In this document: one piece after another, positions 1 through 10,078 of the stretch | How the letters are laid out: each line of letters opens with the position of its first letter | How positions within the stretch are numbered: the first letter of the stretch is position 1 | NCBI GenBank assembly: GCA_934716785.1 | Contig: CAKUYM010000042.1 | Coordinates: 1-19,506, forward strand | From: an uncultured Bacteroides sp. | GTDB lineage: Bacteria; Bacteroidota; Bacteroidia; Bacteroidales; Bacteroidaceae | Direction: 5' to 3' | DNA: 19,506 nucleotides | The notes under the pieces: model-generated | Told to the model about the DNA's origin: nothing | Seen by the model: the letters and a program-made list of their open reading frames with translations, nothing else | The model's database searches: none | Translations under genes and position numbers: made by a program

Positions 1-2973
1 AGCACAAGAAAAGTCTGGGTATCCGGTGAAACTAATTCTTTGAAAATAATGCTTGAAGAAAGTTCGGCGTCTTTGAATGAAGTCGTGGTAGTAGGATATG
101 GTACACAGAAAAAGCTGAATCTGACAGGAGCCGTGACAACTGCTTCCGGTGAAATCCTTGAAAACCGCCCTATCGCTAATATTGCTCAGGGTTTGCAGGG
201 AATGGTTCCCAATCTGAATATTACTTTCAATAGCGGTCAACCAAACGAAGCAGCCAAGATTAATATTCGCGGAAATACCTCTTTGAATGGCGGGAATGCT
301 TTGATTTTGGTCGATGGAGTGGAAATCTCCGACCTGTCATTGATTAATCCTCAAGATGTGGAGAGTGTGTCAGTGTTGAAAGATGCTTCTGCCGCTGCTG
401 TTTATGGTGCACGTGCTGCCTTCGGTGTGATGCTTGTCACTACAAAGAAAGGAAATCGTAATCAGAAAACGCGGGTGACCTATAATAATAACCTTTCATG
501 GAGTTCACCGGCCCGTTTACCGGAAATGCCCCGTTCGGATGTATGGGCGCGTATGTGGAATAAGGCATACGAGTATGATACTCCGGGTGGATATTACTTT
601 AACGAGAAGTTTATGGAGAAACTTGATGCACATATTGCCGACCCGGAACACAATCCTGCAATCTTGGTCGATACCGAAGGCATTCAGAATTCAAATTATA
701 GTCCTAGCAACCCGGGATGGGCCTATGTGGGCAACACCGATTGGTTATCTGAGTTCTATCAAAAGTCAGCTTTCATGCAGCAACATAATGTGAGCCTTTC
801 GGGTGGAACCGAGCGTAACAATTACTATGCTTCTATTGGTTTCAAAGACCAGTCGGGTATTTTTCGCTACGGAAATGATTCTTATAAGCGCTTCAACTTG
901 GCGTTCAGTTTCGATACTAAACTAACTAATTGGCTGGACGTGAGTTTTGTTACTCGCATGAGTAACATTAAGAATGATGAACCCTATATGGATAATGGTG
1001 GTAGCAGTGCTCAAACTTGGTATTATGAAGTATATCGCATGTATCCTACACTTTCCATCTTTTTGCCTAACGGTGATTTTGCCGGTATGTATCTCAATAG
1101 TGGTAATTATAACGTTATTGGCAAGATGGCTTTGGCCGGACGTAACAAGAAAGAGACTTGGGATCAATGGTACATAGGACGTTTTGATTTACATCCATTG
1201 AAAGGACTTTCTATTAAGGGCGATTACTCTTGGAATCGTTATTCTACCGTTCAGAAGTTCCACCGTAAAGAGATTAAGCAAACTTTTCCTGAAGGCGGTC
1301 CTGAATGGATTATAGAGACTCCAAACTATGTGAGAAACTATAATTCGAACAACATTTACCATGCTATCAATGTATGGGCCGAGTATAAAACGTCGTTCAA
1401 TGACGTCCATAACATTTCGGTAATGGGTGGTTATAACCAAGAGGAGAAGAGTTATGCTAATACCTCATATACCATGACTGACTTGTATGATAACGAGTTG
1501 CCTATTTCCGACTTGGCCGTCAACTACAAAGACAATGCTGAAGGTGCAGACATTTGGCGTGTACAGGGGGCTTTCTTTCGTTTGAATTACGATTATCGTT
1601 CCAAATATCTACTTGAGGTAAATGGTCGTTATGATGGCTCTTCTAAATATGCCAAAGACGACCGCTGGGCATTCTTTCCCTCAGCTTCTATCGGTTGGCG
1701 TATTTTGGAAGAAAAATTCTTCGAACCACTTTCCAAAGTAGTAGACAATTTGAAACTTCGTGCCTCTGTTGGTGCTTTGGGTAATCAGATAACTAACGGC
1801 TATCATGACTATATGTCTATTCTTTCAGGTAAAGTGTTGACCAACTATATGATGGATGGCAAAATGGTCAATGCGTTGAATATACCTTCTTTGCCTAGTG
1901 TAGTGACTTGGGAGAAGGTTGTGACGAAAGACTTGGGTTTGGACTGGTCATTGTTCAACAATCGTTTGATGGGCACATTCGATTTCTATGTACGTGATAC
2001 CAAAGATATGGTACGTTCGGTTACACTGCCTGCCGTATTGGGTACTTCGGGTGGTAAAGAGAATATTGCTGATATGCGTACCACTGGTTGGGAGTTGGAA
2101 TTGACATGGAAAGATCGTATTAAGAATGTGTTAGGAAGTCCTATGGACTATTCGCTTACCGTAGGTTTGTCTGATTATCAGGCCGAGATAACCAAATACG
2201 ATAACCCCAACGGTTCGTTGGCTGGTGGTATGTATTATGAAGGACAGAAATTGGGTGAAATCTGGGGGTATGTGACTGATGGTTATATTATGGACGATTT
2301 TGAAGCAGCCAAGATGAATTATGTACAGAAATACATTTCTTCTAAGTGGTATCCGGGCGATATTCGCTACAAAGACTTAAACGGTGATGGCATGATAGAC
2401 CAAGGTAATCGTACATTGGCCAATCCGGGTGACCAAAAGGTGATAGGTAACTCTACTCCTCGATATCGTTTTAATTTACAAGGAGGTATTGGTTGGCGTG
2501 GTTTTGATATCCGTGCTATTTTCGAAGGGGTGGGTAAACGCGATATGTGGACAAGTAGTGATATCTTTTGGGGATTCTCTAGAGGCATCTATAACTCTTG
2601 TGTAACCCAATACCATATCGACAATATTTGGACTTATGAGAACCCTACAGCTTACTATCCTCGTTTGAATGCTAATGGCAATAAACGTAGTAAGCAGATT
2701 CAAACTAAATACTTACAAAATGCGGCATATATCCGTTTGAAAGATATTACTTTGAGTTATACTTTACCCAAGAGTTGGTTGACCAAGATGAAAATGGAGC
2801 AGGTACGTATCTATGTAAGTGGTATGAATTTGTGGGAGAAAACCGGTTTGCCCCCATTTATGACTCCTGATATTGTAGATCAAATAACTGATAATAGCTT
2901 GTCTAGCGAGAACAGTGGTAAAGAATATGCATTTATGAGAAGTTATTCATTCGGTATTAATATAACATTTTAA
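1..2973 (+). CDS. SusC/RagA-family TonB-dependent outer membrane transporter, 5' partial
   Basis: This is an outer membrane TonB-dependent transporter that imports oligosaccharides together with the SusD lipoprotein encoded next. The reading frame is open from base 1 to the stop at 2971-2973 (990 codons), so the start and roughly the first 100 residues (signal peptide and most of the carboxypeptidase-regulatory-like domain) lie upstream. The visible part begins at the end of that domain and has the TonB-box-like stretch LNEVVVVGYGTQKK. A plug domain follows (INIRG, LVDGVEISD, VLKDASAAAVYGARAAFGV), then a long beta-barrel, ending in the aromatic-terminated SFGINITF typical of outer membrane proteins. 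An internal TTG near base 40 is not the true start. The susD gene begins 15 bp after the stop. The family assignment is firm; the substrate cannot be read from the sequence. Confidence 0.95.
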   Translation, partial: STRKVWVSGETNSLKIMLEESSASLNEVVVVGYGTQKKLNLTGAVTTASGEILENRPIANIAQGLQGMVPNLNITFNSGQPNEAAKINIRGNTSLNGGNALILVDGVEISDLSLINPQDVESVSVLKDASAAAVYGARAAFGVMLVTTKKGNRNQKTRVTYNNNLSWSSPARLPEMPRSDVWARMWNKAYEYDTPGGYYFNEKFMEKLDAHIADPEHNPAILVDTEGIQNSNYSPSNPGWAYVGNTDWLSEFYQKSAFMQQHNVSLSGGTERNNYYASIGFKDQSGIFRYGNDSYKRFNLAFSFDTKLTNWLDVSFVTRMSNIKNDEPYMDNGGSSAQTWYYEVYRMYPTLSIFLPNGDFAGMYLNSGNYNVIGKMALAGRNKKETWDQWYIGRFDLHPLKGLSIKGDYSWNRYSTVQKFHRKEIKQTFPEGGPEWIIETPNYVRNYNSNNIYHAINVWAEYKTSFNDVHNISVMGGYNQEEKSYANTSYTMTDLYDNELPISDLAVNYKDNAEGADIWRVQGAFFRLNYDYRSKYLLEVNGRYDGSSKYAKDDRWAFFPSASIGWRILEEKFFEPLSKVVDNLKLRASVGALGNQITNGYHDYMSILSGKVLTNYMMDGKMVNALNIPSLPSVVTWEKVVTKDLGLDWSLFNNRLMGTFDFYVRDTKDMVRSVTLPAVLGTSGGKENIADMRTTGWELELTWKDRIKNVLGSPMDYSLTVGLSDYQAEITKYDNPNGSLAGGMYYEGQKLGEIWGYVTDGYIMDDFEAAKMNYVQKYISSKWYPGDIRYKDLNGDGMIDQGNRTLANPGDQKVIGNSTPRYRFNLQGGIGWRGFDIRAIFEGVGKRDMWTSSDIFWGFSRGIYNSCVTQYHIDNIWTYENPTAYYPRLNANGNKRSKQIQTKYLQNAAYIRLKDITLSYTLPKSWLTKMKMEQVRIYVSGMNLWEKTGLPPFMTPDIVDQITDNSLSSENSGKEYAFMRSYSFGINITF

Positions 2974-2988
2974 AAATTGATAGGTATT

Positions 2989-4755
2989 ATGAAAAAATAT
3001 ATATTTTCATGTATTTGCATTTTGTGCTTGTCACTGTCCGGATGTGATTATTTGGATACTGAACCGGGTGACGCAATTTCTAGTGATCGTTTCTGGGAGA
3101 CTTCTAATGCGGCCGCATTAGAGCAATATTGCAATCTTTATTATCCTAAACTCATCAAGGGACATGGTGATCCTTTGTCTTGGAATATTGGAAATATGAT
3201 TATGCAAGAGTATCAGTCTGATAATCTTTTAGCAGCTGGTGCTAGTAGTATTACATTTGGTCAAAACACTGTAATGACTAGTAGTGCTGACTGGGACTGG
3301 TCTACAGTGAGAGGTTGTAATGCTTTTCTTGAAAATTATGAAAAGTCTCCCGTTTCGGATATTGATAAAAAGAAATTTGCCGGAGAAATCTTATTTTTCA
3401 AAGCTTTTGATTATTTCAATAAGGTGTGTCTTTTTGGTGAGGTACCTTGGTATGACTCTACGTTGAATAAAGATAATCCCGAATTGTATAAAGGTCGTGA
3501 TTCTCGTGATTTAGTGATGACCAATATTTTGGCTACCATTAATAAGGCTATTGAGTTTTTACCTCGCAAGACTAAAGTTTATCGTGTGAGTCGCGATGCC
3601 GCTTTATTACTCAAAGCCCGTATCTGTCTTTATGAAGGTACTTGGCGCCGTTATCGTAATGTAGAGGGCGATGTAAAATTCCTCGAAGAGGCTTACAAAG
3701 CTTCTGGAGAGCTGATGGGGTATGGTTATGAATTGTATAAGGCATCGGGTACAGACGATAGCTATTTCGATCTTTTCATACAAGATAATTACAATGATAA
3801 TTCGGAGGTAATTCTCTCTCGTGAATATGATCCTGCCCTTAATATGGGGCACAACGTGCCTAATAGTATTCCTAATAGCGAACAGGGTATGAGCCGTGAC
3901 TGTTTCGAAGAATATTTGTGTGCTAATACAGGAAAACCCATATCTCTTTGTGGTTGTCACAATCCCAACATGGGGTATAATGCTGAGATGAAGAATCGCG
4001 ACGGACGTCTGTTGCAAACAGTATGTTTGCCCGAATCTGGTAGTAAATATGCTCGTTTTTTATATCGTACTACTGGAGGTATGTTAAAAGGTGGAGCTCC
4101 TAATATATTTTCCATTCTTCCCAACTCGGATACTCGAACCTTCTACGCTGCATCTTGTACCGGATATTCGGTATGTAAGTTCTATAAGGCATCTGAGCAT
4201 TATGTGGGTAATCACAAAGGTGGTATTGACGCTCCTGTTATGCGTTATGCTGAGGCCTTGTTGATTCGTGCTGAGGCTGGTGCTGAGTTGGGGAAAGATC
4301 CCGAATTGGATAAAACCATCAATCAGCTTCGTGCCCGTGTAGGATTTACTTTTAAGTTGGAAGCTGATCCGATAGCTGATCCGGATTTAATTGCTAAATA
4401 TCCTAATGTGAAAGGTGATAACGCTAACTTGATTCGTGAAATCCGTCGCGAACGTCGCATTGAGTTGTTTGCCGAAGGTTATCGTTGGGACGACGTTTGT
4501 CGTTGGAATGTAGGCGAGGTCGTATTTAACCGTGTGCGTCGTGGTGCTAAGATGGACCCCAATTTGTACTCTGCCGATGAGATAAAGACTATTAAAGATC
4601 AAGTAGGATTCGATGCCGATGGTTTTATTACTCCCTATGCTAAGCGAGTTACTTATAGTATGAATTTTACGGCTAAAAATTACTTGTACAACATTCCGTT
4701 GGACGAAATATCATTGAACCCGAATCTACTTCCTCAGAATCCGGGTTGGAAATAA
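2989..4755 (+). CDS. SusD/RagB-family glycan-binding outer membrane lipoprotein
   Basis: This is the surface lipoprotein partner of the SusC transporter; it captures glycan and caps the barrel. I chose ATG 2989 (588 residues), because the in-frame TTG at 2977 only adds four residues before a clear signal peptide. The leader MKKYIFSCIC...LSLSGC carries a lipobox with Cys19 as the acylated residue, followed by DYLDTEPGD, common in SusD proteins. The middle shows TPR-like helical stretches (AGEILFFKAFDYFNK, DAALLLKARICLYEGTW). The C-terminal half has the family hallmarks MRYAEALLIRAEAGAELG, INQLRARVGF and IRRERRIELFAEGYRWDDVCRW, ending with YLYNIPLDEISLNPNLLPQNPGWK. Length and layout are normal for the family, so the protein looks intact. 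Its stop codon lies inside the target-site duplication of the downstream IS; the last codons are unchanged. Confidence 0.95.
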   Translation: MKKYIFSCICILCLSLSGCDYLDTEPGDAISSDRFWETSNAAALEQYCNLYYPKLIKGHGDPLSWNIGNMIMQEYQSDNLLAAGASSITFGQNTVMTSSADWDWSTVRGCNAFLENYEKSPVSDIDKKKFAGEILFFKAFDYFNKVCLFGEVPWYDSTLNKDNPELYKGRDSRDLVMTNILATINKAIEFLPRKTKVYRVSRDAALLLKARICLYEGTWRRYRNVEGDVKFLEEAYKASGELMGYGYELYKASGTDDSYFDLFIQDNYNDNSEVILSREYDPALNMGHNVPNSIPNSEQGMSRDCFEEYLCANTGKPISLCGCHNPNMGYNAEMKNRDGRLLQTVCLPESGSKYARFLYRTTGGMLKGGAPNIFSILPNSDTRTFYAASCTGYSVCKFYKASEHYVGNHKGGIDAPVMRYAEALLIRAEAGAELGKDPELDKTINQLRARVGFTFKLEADPIADPDLIAKYPNVKGDNANLIREIRRERRIELFAEGYRWDDVCRWNVGEVVFNRVRRGAKMDPNLYSADEIKTIKDQVGFDADGFITPYAKRVTYSMNFTAKNYLYNIPLDEISLNPNLLPQNPGWK

Positions 4756-4757
4756 AT
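4747..4757. repeat. Left copy of 11-bp IS target-site duplication
   Basis: The sequence tggaaataaat here is repeated exactly at 6072-6082 on the other side of the IS. The flanking bases differ, so the match is exactly 11 bp. That is a usual duplication length for IS4-family elements. This copy contains the susD stop codon TAA at 4753-4755. Confidence 0.85.
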
Positions 4758-4763
4758 CATTAG

Positions 4764-4777
4764 TGTCCCATTAAAAT
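4764..4777 (+). repeat. Left terminal inverted repeat of the IS4-family element
   Basis: TGTCCCATTAAAAT is a perfect 14-bp inverted match to 6054-6067. Six further bases outside it (4758-4763) belong to the IS if the 11-bp duplication is right. Confidence 0.85.
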
Positions 4778-4903
4778 TGGGACGAATTAAAAATTAAATA
4801 AACTTGGCCCATTTGGTCCGAATCGTTCTTTGTCATTTTGAAATTTAGTTTTATCAAAGAGGTCTCTCAGATGAGTCTTATCAGTCAATGAGATGCTCAG
4901 TAT

Positions 4904-5950
4904 TTATAACACTTCATATGTACTTCTGTTCAGTTGCATATCGTGTTGAATGATTGCCACCAAACAGTAAGCGCATATAGCAGCATATATCTGTATTCGA
5001 ACAGCATTCTCTGTAGTTCTCCAAAATCTTTTGATTTTAAGGTGCTGCTTGAGCCATTTGAAAAACAGCTCTACCTGCCAGCGATTTTTATAAAGTTCAG
5101 CAACTTGAAGCGCAGATATATGCATCGCATTGGTTATGAATGTAAATTCTCGTTCTTGTTCTTCATCCCAATATTTAACCAATCTAAGTGGCTCTGGATA
5201 ATATTGTTTAGGATAGAATCCTGTCAGAAGTACACTTGCGTCTGAAAGCACATTCTTAGGCAGCCTACGTTTCCATTGGATGGATTTGTACCCGAGATTC
5301 TTTTTTGCTCTGACAACAAAGTAGACTTCAATTTGATGAATTTTATACAGCATTTTGAAGTTGTTATAACCGCGGTCAAAGATGTAATAAGAGCTTGGTT
5401 CATAAGGAATTTCAATCATAACTTTAGAATCGTGTACGGATGCTTCCGTGATATGAAAGAATGCAGGAATCTGTGTTTCCACATCATATAATGTATGCAC
5501 TTTGATACCACCTTTCTTTTTGCGGAATTTTGCCCACCAAAAGACTGAAAGGCACAGGTCAATAGTTGTCGAATCGAAAGCATAAACGTTACCGCCAAGT
5601 TTGAAAATATGATTAGCACACTTTTGTCGTGCTTCGCTAACCAGGTCGTAAGCATATTCTTCAAAGATGTGATAGTCTCTATCTTGATTTGCTCTTGCCA
5701 GCGATGACTTTGATACATTTTTACCCATTCCTAAATGATAACATTTGGAATGATGAGCTTCAAGAGCAACTATCAAATCTCGCAGACTTTCACGATTGGA
5801 AAGTTGACCAAACATCAAAGCAAGTAGTTGATTCCAGCAGGTGAAGTGCTTCACATATTTATCACCATCATACTTGGTGACTATGCGGTTAAACTTACTT
5901 CGATTCAGAAATGAAGCCAATTGAGCGAAAACGTATTTGTCTTGGAACAT
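4904..5950 (-). CDS. IS4-family DDE transposase
   Basis: This is the transposase of the surrounding IS: 348 residues, starting at ATG 5950 and ending 146 bp from the left IS end. The N-terminal part (about 1-90, FAQLASFLNR, ALMFGQLSNRESLRDL, GKNVSKSSLARANQDRD) matches the DUF4372-type leader of Bacteroidetes IS4 transposases. The DDE residues are visible as Asp126 in YAFDSTTIDL, Asp192 in YIFDRGYNNF and Glu294. Glu294 lies in the IS4 YREK signature, Y287-x2-R290-x3-E294-x6-K301 (YKNRWQVELFFKWLK). No frameshift or missing motif is seen, so the enzyme may be active. It runs against the PUL direction, so any transcript from it is antisense to PUL read-through. Confidence 0.95.
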   Translation of the reverse strand: MFQDKYVFAQLASFLNRSKFNRIVTKYDGDKYVKHFTCWNQLLALMFGQLSNRESLRDLIVALEAHHSKCYHLGMGKNVSKSSLARANQDRDYHIFEEYAYDLVSEARQKCANHIFKLGGNVYAFDSTTIDLCLSVFWWAKFRKKKGGIKVHTLYDVETQIPAFFHITEASVHDSKVMIEIPYEPSSYYIFDRGYNNFKMLYKIHQIEVYFVVRAKKNLGYKSIQWKRRLPKNVLSDASVLLTGFYPKQYYPEPLRLVKYWDEEQEREFTFITNAMHISALQVAELYKNRWQVELFFKWLKQHLKIKRFWRTTENAVRIQIYAAICAYCLVAIIQHDMQLNRSTYEVL

Positions 5951-5972
5951 ATGCCATCGGATTAATCTGATG

Positions 5973-5980
5973 CAAAGCTA
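5973..5980 (-). promoter_or_regulatory. Possible -7 box for the IS transposase
   Basis: Read on the minus strand this is TAGCTTTG, fitting the Bacteroides -7 consensus TAnnTTTG, 22 bp before the transposase ATG. No good TTTG -33 element is seen at the expected spacing, so this is a weak call. Confidence 0.35.
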
Positions 5981-6053
5981 CAAATTCAAGTCCGTTCGCT
6001 CGGAAAATCGCTGTAACTAACTAAATTTCAAATATTTCAAAGAACTCTTTTAG

Positions 6054-6067
6054 ATTTTAATGGGACA
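6054..6067 (-). repeat. Right terminal inverted repeat of the IS4-family element
   Basis: ATTTTAATGGGACA is the exact reverse complement of the left repeat at 4764-4777. Four more bases (gcaa) separate it from the right target-site copy. Confidence 0.85.
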
Positions 6068-6071
6068 GCAA

Positions 6072-6082
6072 TGGAAATAAAT
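6072..6082. repeat. Right copy of 11-bp IS target-site duplication
   Basis: This is an exact copy of tggaaataaat at 4747-4757. It carries a duplicate of the last Trp/Lys codon bases and stop codon of susD, showing that the original gap between susD and the next gene was about 17 bp. Confidence 0.85.
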
Positions 6083-6097
6083 AGTCAATTACTGTAA

Positions 6098-7078
6098 ATG
6101 AAAAGAAAAATGGAAAATATGAAATACACTATGTCATACATTGCAAAGAATTTTCGAGTAGCATTGATGCTGTCACTCATGATGTTATTGTGTAGCTGTT
6201 CTAGTGAAGATAAATTGGAGCTTCACAAAGGAGCCACACTTCCTATTATGCAAGGAATAGCCGATAATGTGCCTTACATTCAGTCGGTAGAAAAAGAATT
6301 AACTTACGACTTGTATGATGGGGTACGCATTACCGATGTCATCTTTACCTATTGCGCCAAACCTACCCGTATGATTATTGCGGAAGTAGATTTAAACAAG
6401 AATGTGACCATAGTTACCTCTACACCTGATAATAAGCCGGAGGTGGGTAAAATTCTTCAACAGGTAACTGTGCAGGCTGAGAAAGCCGAAGCAGCCGGAC
6501 GCAAAGTGATTCTGGGAACTAATGGCGACTTTTATTCTAAGAAAAATGATCTTTGGATTCCTGGTGGGTTATTCTACAAAGATGGTGTAGCCATCAAGAC
6601 TGAAATAGGTTGGGAGGCTGATCATGTATTCTATATGCTCAAAGACGGTACAGCACATATTACTTCTGTTCCCGAGTTTAAATTGGTAGAACAAGAGGTA
6701 GTGCATGCTATTGGTGGTTGGCAAAGAATGGTGCAAGACGGCGAGGTAGTGAAGAGCTTTACTGTAAATGACAACGCCATGCAATTCCATCCACGTACCT
6801 TTGTAGGTGTATCTGCCGATAATCGCAAGGTTTATCTATTTGTTGTTGATGGTCGTCAGCCCGAATATTCTAACGGTATGCGTCTTGAAGACATGATGTT
6901 ACTCTGTCAAGGTGCTGGTTGCTACCAGGCGTTCAATATGGATGGCGGTGGTTCTACCACTATGGTACGTCGGGTAGAAAAGGGCAGTTCTGTATCATTT
7001 GAGGTAATGAATCAACCTTCAGACAATCCTGCCAGATCGGTGATAAACGGCTTGCAAGTTATTGAAAAAACTAATTAA
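6098..7078 (+). CDS. Phosphodiester glycosidase family (NAGPA-like) lipoprotein, copy 1
   Basis: This belongs to the family of the mammalian uncovering enzyme (N-acetylglucosamine-1-phosphodiester alpha-N-acetylglucosaminidase), which cleaves a sugar from a sugar-1-phosphodiester. It has 326 residues from ATG 6098; later in-frame ATGs at 6110, 6119 and 6131 are possible and give a more compact signal peptide. The leader VALMLSLMMLLCSC has a lipobox (Cys34), so the protein is probably anchored to a membrane on its periplasmic or surface side. Family motifs are LGTNGDFYS (139-147), GGLFYKDG, HPRTFVGVS (231-239), FVVDGRQ (248-254) and FNMDGGGSTT (279-288). The repeated Asp/Gly residues are the likely active-site and metal-binding positions. 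It follows susD in the ancestral operon, now behind the IS. A second, diverged family member lies at 9089. The exact substrate is unknown. Confidence 0.9.
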   Translation: MKRKMENMKYTMSYIAKNFRVALMLSLMMLLCSCSSEDKLELHKGATLPIMQGIADNVPYIQSVEKELTYDLYDGVRITDVIFTYCAKPTRMIIAEVDLNKNVTIVTSTPDNKPEVGKILQQVTVQAEKAEAAGRKVILGTNGDFYSKKNDLWIPGGLFYKDGVAIKTEIGWEADHVFYMLKDGTAHITSVPEFKLVEQEVVHAIGGWQRMVQDGEVVKSFTVNDNAMQFHPRTFVGVSADNRKVYLFVVDGRQPEYSNGMRLEDMMLLCQGAGCYQAFNMDGGGSTTMVRRVEKGSSVSFEVMNQPSDNPARSVINGLQVIEKTN

Positions 7079-7091
7079 AAAACGGAATAGT

Positions 7092-9004
7092 ATGAATACA
7101 TATAATATGAAATTCCATGCTTGGTTTAGGGAGGTGTTGGGGTTGTTCTTGGTAGCTTTCATAGCTTCGTGCGATGACTCCGATTTGATACGTCGCGTTG
7201 AACCAACTCTTGAAATTCAAGATGAATTGTTGATGGGGCCTGTCGCTTCTCGTCAGGTAATTGATTTACACTCTTCGTATCCATGGTTTGCCGAAGCTTC
7301 CGCTTCATGGATTAAACTGAAACGCTATCGTGGGCAAGCTTTGTTGCCCGACTCTATAGTGGCTGAAATCGAAGAGAACCCGGAGATGGCATTGCGTGAA
7401 GGCTGGATTGAGATTCGTTTGATGGATCAAATGTCGAAACGCATTGTTGTGAAACAAAACGGTCGTGGTTCATTGATTACGTTATCTAAGGAGGTACTTT
7501 ACTTTAATATTAATGGTGGTGAAGCTGTTTTGGATGTAGTAACCGATCTTGAATGGAATGTAGAAGAGGAACAGATTGGTGGATTTACCTTTAAGAAAGT
7601 AGACGATACTCATTTGAAAGTTAAAGTAGCTAAGAACACCACTGGGGCCGAAATAAGAAAGAGTGTTATTTTATCCGACACGGGTAAAACTACGGAAACC
7701 AAATTGACAATTGTTCAGACCAATGTGGAAAAGATGTTGTCTATTTCTTTATCCGAAACAGAGAAAAATATGATTACCGACAAAAAAGGAATGCAATTTA
7801 ATATTCCAGTCTCTTTAAATATACAATTTGATTGTAAGGTTTCTCATTCTTGGATTCATGTGGGTGAACTGCCTGAGTTTAGCGGTGATATTGTGCAGGA
7901 TGTAAACATTCCTATCGAACTGGATGCTAACGACGGATTTGAAGACAGAACAGGATATATAGTTGTCAAGAATCAGGGCGATGTGGTAGAAGTATCGGAT
8001 ACTCTCTATGTTACTCAGCGTCTCTACAGTCAGATTGTTTATGTGAAAGCTGGAGCCAATGGTGATGGTTCTAGCTGGGAGAGAGCGTTTGGCACTATCG
8101 AAGAAGGTCTGTCAGCCTGTGCTCACTATGGTGATATGCAAATGTGGGTAGCTGCAGGTGACTATTATTTGAAAGATTGGATTGAATTTAAGAGGGTGAA
8201 TTTTTACGGTGGTTTTGAAGGAAAAGAGACTACAGTGTCTGAACGTACCATGAAGCGTAAATCTATTCTTCATGCTGCATCGTCTAATGTTTGGCCTTCT
8301 GTTTCATGTATAAATTGACAGAAGGTGCAACACGTGTTGTTGATGGTTTTGAATTTGTAGACTCTAAGGGAAAAAAAGGTGAAGGCGCTTTGGTAGCTTA
8401 TGAGTATTGGATGATTAGAAACTGTGTGGTGAGAAATAATACTTGTGCCCGTGATGCTGGTGGCGCATATTTTTTGTGTACATTGATTAACTGTGTGATA
8501 CGTGATAACGAAACATTAAGTACATCTTCTACAATAAATGTTCAACAAAGCACTTGTCTATATAATGTGACTGTGGTCAACAATAGAAGTGCTGGTAGTA
8601 GTGCCGGTGTTCGTTTAGGTTCTGGTACCTGCCAGATGGTGAATTGCGTGGTATGGGGTAATGTTCATACTAAAGGTGATTTACACAGTGGCTATTTGGA
8701 TCAGAACAAGGCTGCTATTTTTAAGAATTGTGCTATTCAAGGCGGATGGATTTATAATGGTGGAAATACTCCTCAAGTTTCTAATTGTATTAATCTGAAT
8801 ACGGATAATGCCGCTACCGATGGTCCTCAATTTGCTGATGTAGCAGGTAAAAACTATCAGCCCACAGAGAACTCTCCGTTGGTTGATGCTGGTTTGAACT
8901 CTGTGGTAAAAGATTGGAACTTGCTACTTGATATTCAAGGAGGTGCTCGTATATCAAACGCTGGAATTGATATCGGTGCATTTGAGTGGCAAGCCAATAA
9001 ATAA
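7092..9004 (+). pseudogene. BACON-domain, right-handed beta-helix surface lipoprotein, broken by a 1-base frameshift
   Basis: From ATG 7092 the first frame runs 408 codons to TGA 8316-8318; the second part continues in the -1 frame to 9004. Adding one A to the AAA at 8312-8314 joins them as ...SCI-K-LTEGATRVVDGF, giving about 637 residues. A lipoprotein leader (FLVAFIASC, Cys27) precedes three BACON-like Ig-fold repeats: about 35-125 ending RIVVKQNG, 128-210 ending KLTIVQT, and 216-311 ending TLYVTQRL. Next comes a beta-helix entry motif (IVYVKAGANGDGSSWERAFG, 315-334) and repeated short strands such as IRNCVVRN, LINCVIRDN and YNVTVVNN, ending in GIDIGAFEWQ. Such proteins usually bind or cleave glycans at the surface. 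No catalytic residues can be named. A real frameshift would yield a product truncated at the start of the helix; a sequencing error is the alternative. Confidence 0.82.
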
Positions 9005-9016
9005 AATATAGTGTAA

Positions 9017-10036
<1,020 letters not shown>

Positions 10037-10078
10037 TTGTATAAAGCCGACTTAATAGATTTAAAAGAAAATAGAATA

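Larger units (their letters stand above)
4758..6071 (-). mobile_element. IS4-family insertion sequence, complete, 1314 bp
   Basis: The element is bounded by the 11-bp direct repeat tggaaataaat. It has terminal inverted repeats whose perfect core is TGTCCCATTAAAAT (4764-4777) and its reverse complement (6054-6067); the outermost bases match only partly (cattag at the left, ttgc at the right read inward). It carries one transposase gene on the minus strand, opposite to the PUL. The left end can also fold into a short hairpin, gtccca/tgggac at 4765-4783. The ends and the transposase both look intact, so the insertion is probably fairly recent. It separates susD from the next PUL gene; before insertion the two were about 17 bp apart. 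Confidence 0.88.

Noticed and set aside
40..42. TTG as start of the SusC gene
   Set aside because: The frame is open to base 1 and already reads the end of the domain before the TonB box, so the true start is upstream of the window.
3607..4017. 136-codon minus-strand open frame inside susD
   Set aside because: It is a shadow of the intact susD frame, with no family features or start context.
8291..8318. Programmed -1 ribosomal frameshift in the beta-helix gene
   Set aside because: No slippery heptamer or downstream structure is evident at the AAA run; simple loss of one A explains it.
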